DNA from: Thermoleophilaceae bacterium
GTDB lineage: Bacteria > Actinomycetota > Thermoleophilia > Solirubrobacterales > Thermoleophilaceae
Assembly (NCBI GenBank): GCA_025928265.1
Contig: JAICJV010000022.1
Span: 1-36,850, forward strand
Direction of reading: 5' to 3'
DNA length: 36,850 nucleotides
Made by a program: the position numbers and the translations under genes. The notes beneath the pieces were generated by a model. It saw nothing but the letters and a program-made list of their open reading frames with translations. It did no database searches and was not told where the DNA came from. How positions within the stretch are numbered: position 1 is the first letter of the stretch; each line of letters opens with the position of its first letter. Of the stretch, positions 36,312-36,850 are shown piece after piece.

Positions 36312-36850
36312 TTACGCGCGTGCGCCCGCTTGCTTCCTCTCCCGCTCGGCCTCGCGCAGCTCGACGCGCCGGATCTTGCCGGTCAGCGTCTTCGGCAGGT
36401 CGTCGACGAACTCGATCTCACGCGGGTACGCATACGCCGAGTGGCGGTCGCGCACGAAGCGCTTGATCTCGTCGGCCAGAGCGTCGGTCCGCTCGTGGCC
36501 CTCGCCCAGCACGATGAACGCCTTCACGATGTCGCCGCGCTTCGGGTCGGGTGACGCTACGGCGGCCGCCTCCAGCACCGCCGGGTGCTCGACGCACGCC
36601 GACTCGACCTCGAACGGGCCGATCCTGTAGCCCGCGGAGATGATCACATCGTCGGCGCGGCCGGCGTACCAGAAGTAGCCGTCCTCGTCGCGCTCGGCGG
36701 CGTCCTTCGTGTGGAACCAGTCGCCGCCGAACACCTCCTTGGTGTCCTCGGGCCGGTTCCAGTAGCCGATCGGGTAATGCGGGTTCGAGCGCGCCCGCAG
36801 ACAGATCTCGCCGCGCTCGCCGGCCGGCAGCGGCCGCTCGTCCTCGTCCA
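36312..36850 (-). CDS. AMP-dependent acyl-CoA synthetase, N-terminal part missing
   Basis: The C-terminal 178 or so residues of an adenylate-forming enzyme; the gene enters from beyond the right edge. Visible are GERGEICLRA, the hinge and A8 region (WFHTKDAAERDEDGYFWYAGRADDVIISAGYRIGPFEVE) and the catalytic lysine in PKTLTGKIRR. Family members activate acetate or fatty acids to acyl-CoA via acyl-AMP; acetyl-CoA synthetase/medium-chain types fit best. It would supply substrates for the dehydrogenases and crotonases nearby. Its stop is 50 bases upstream of the cyclase gene start on the same strand. Confidence 0.92.
   Translation of the reverse strand, partial: DEDERPLPAGERGEICLRARSNPHYPIGYWNRPEDTKEVFGGDWFHTKDAAERDEDGYFWYAGRADDVIISAGYRIGPFEVESACVEHPAVLEAAAVASPDPKRGDIVKAFIVLGEGHERTDALADEIKRFVRDRHSAYAYPREIEFVDDLPKTLTGKIRRVELREAERERKQAGARA

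Overview
The window is uniformly GC-rich, densely packed chromosomal DNA from an actinobacterium. The mix of genes fits the class Thermoleophilia (Solirubrobacterales-like): a DksA-type protein with a decayed zinc finger, an actinobacterial Holin-X/DUF3618 membrane cluster, RTX and propeller surface proteins with Pro/Thr linkers, many GTG/TTG starts, and genes whose start codon follows a TANNNT -10 box by only 6-10 bases (leaderless mRNAs). The class is inferred from gene content, not from a marker gene. I see no insertion sequence, prophage, CRISPR array, tRNA or rRNA.

Layout. 1-2215 (-) is the N-terminal part of a secreted RTX calcium-binding repeat protein that runs off the left edge. 2407-5043 (-) holds a DksA/TraR-like regulator, an NAD-dependent epimerase, a patatin phospholipase and a small thioredoxin-fold protein. 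5083-5955 (+) is a DegV fatty-acid-binding protein. 5942-8377 (-) is a tightly coupled six-gene operon: nitrilase, TetR regulator and four small membrane proteins, including a 44-residue one. A 16-bp palindrome lies on its promoter. 8419-10965 (-) is a sialidase-like propeller protein, divergent from a DUF2804 gene and a small acidic protein gene.

12008-17360 (-) is an acyl-CoA catabolic block: crotonase, carboxyltransferase, BKACE-type beta-keto acid cleavage enzyme, CaiB CoA-transferase and MerR regulator. It is divergent from a c-di-AMP (ydaO) riboswitch controlling a secreted CAP-domain protein. Two acyl-CoA dehydrogenases around a SnoaL-like protein follow (18225-20964, +). Three palindromic sites (13972-14026, 18171-18193, 17374-17389) suggest local control of this block.

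20990-25988 (+) has a secreted propeller/phosphoesterase protein, a FabG-like SDR, the ribosome-rescue hydrolase ArfB, a solitary ClpP and a small unknown protein. 25985-30700 has an atypical SDR, a lactonase-like metallo-beta-lactamase protein, a PlsC acyltransferase, glycerol kinase and a GT2 glycosyltransferase. 30746-34931 (+) is a biotin locus: a 70-residue biotin carrier, a crotonase, then bioB-bioF-bioD. The window closes with an alpha/beta-hydrolase fused to a class III nucleotidyl cyclase (-) and a partial acyl-CoA synthetase (-).

Acting together, the lipid/acyl-CoA enzymes (synthetase, dehydrogenases, crotonases, carboxyltransferase, BKACE, CoA-transferase, SDRs, DegV, PlsC, GlpK) and the biotin genes point to strong acyl-CoA metabolism with a biotin-dependent carboxylation step. 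The most unusual signals are the phased palindromes, the coupled nitrilase-TetR-membrane operon, the riboswitch-CAP unit, the two crotonases that each lack a different catalytic glutamate, and divergent promoters whose -10 boxes share one TA step.
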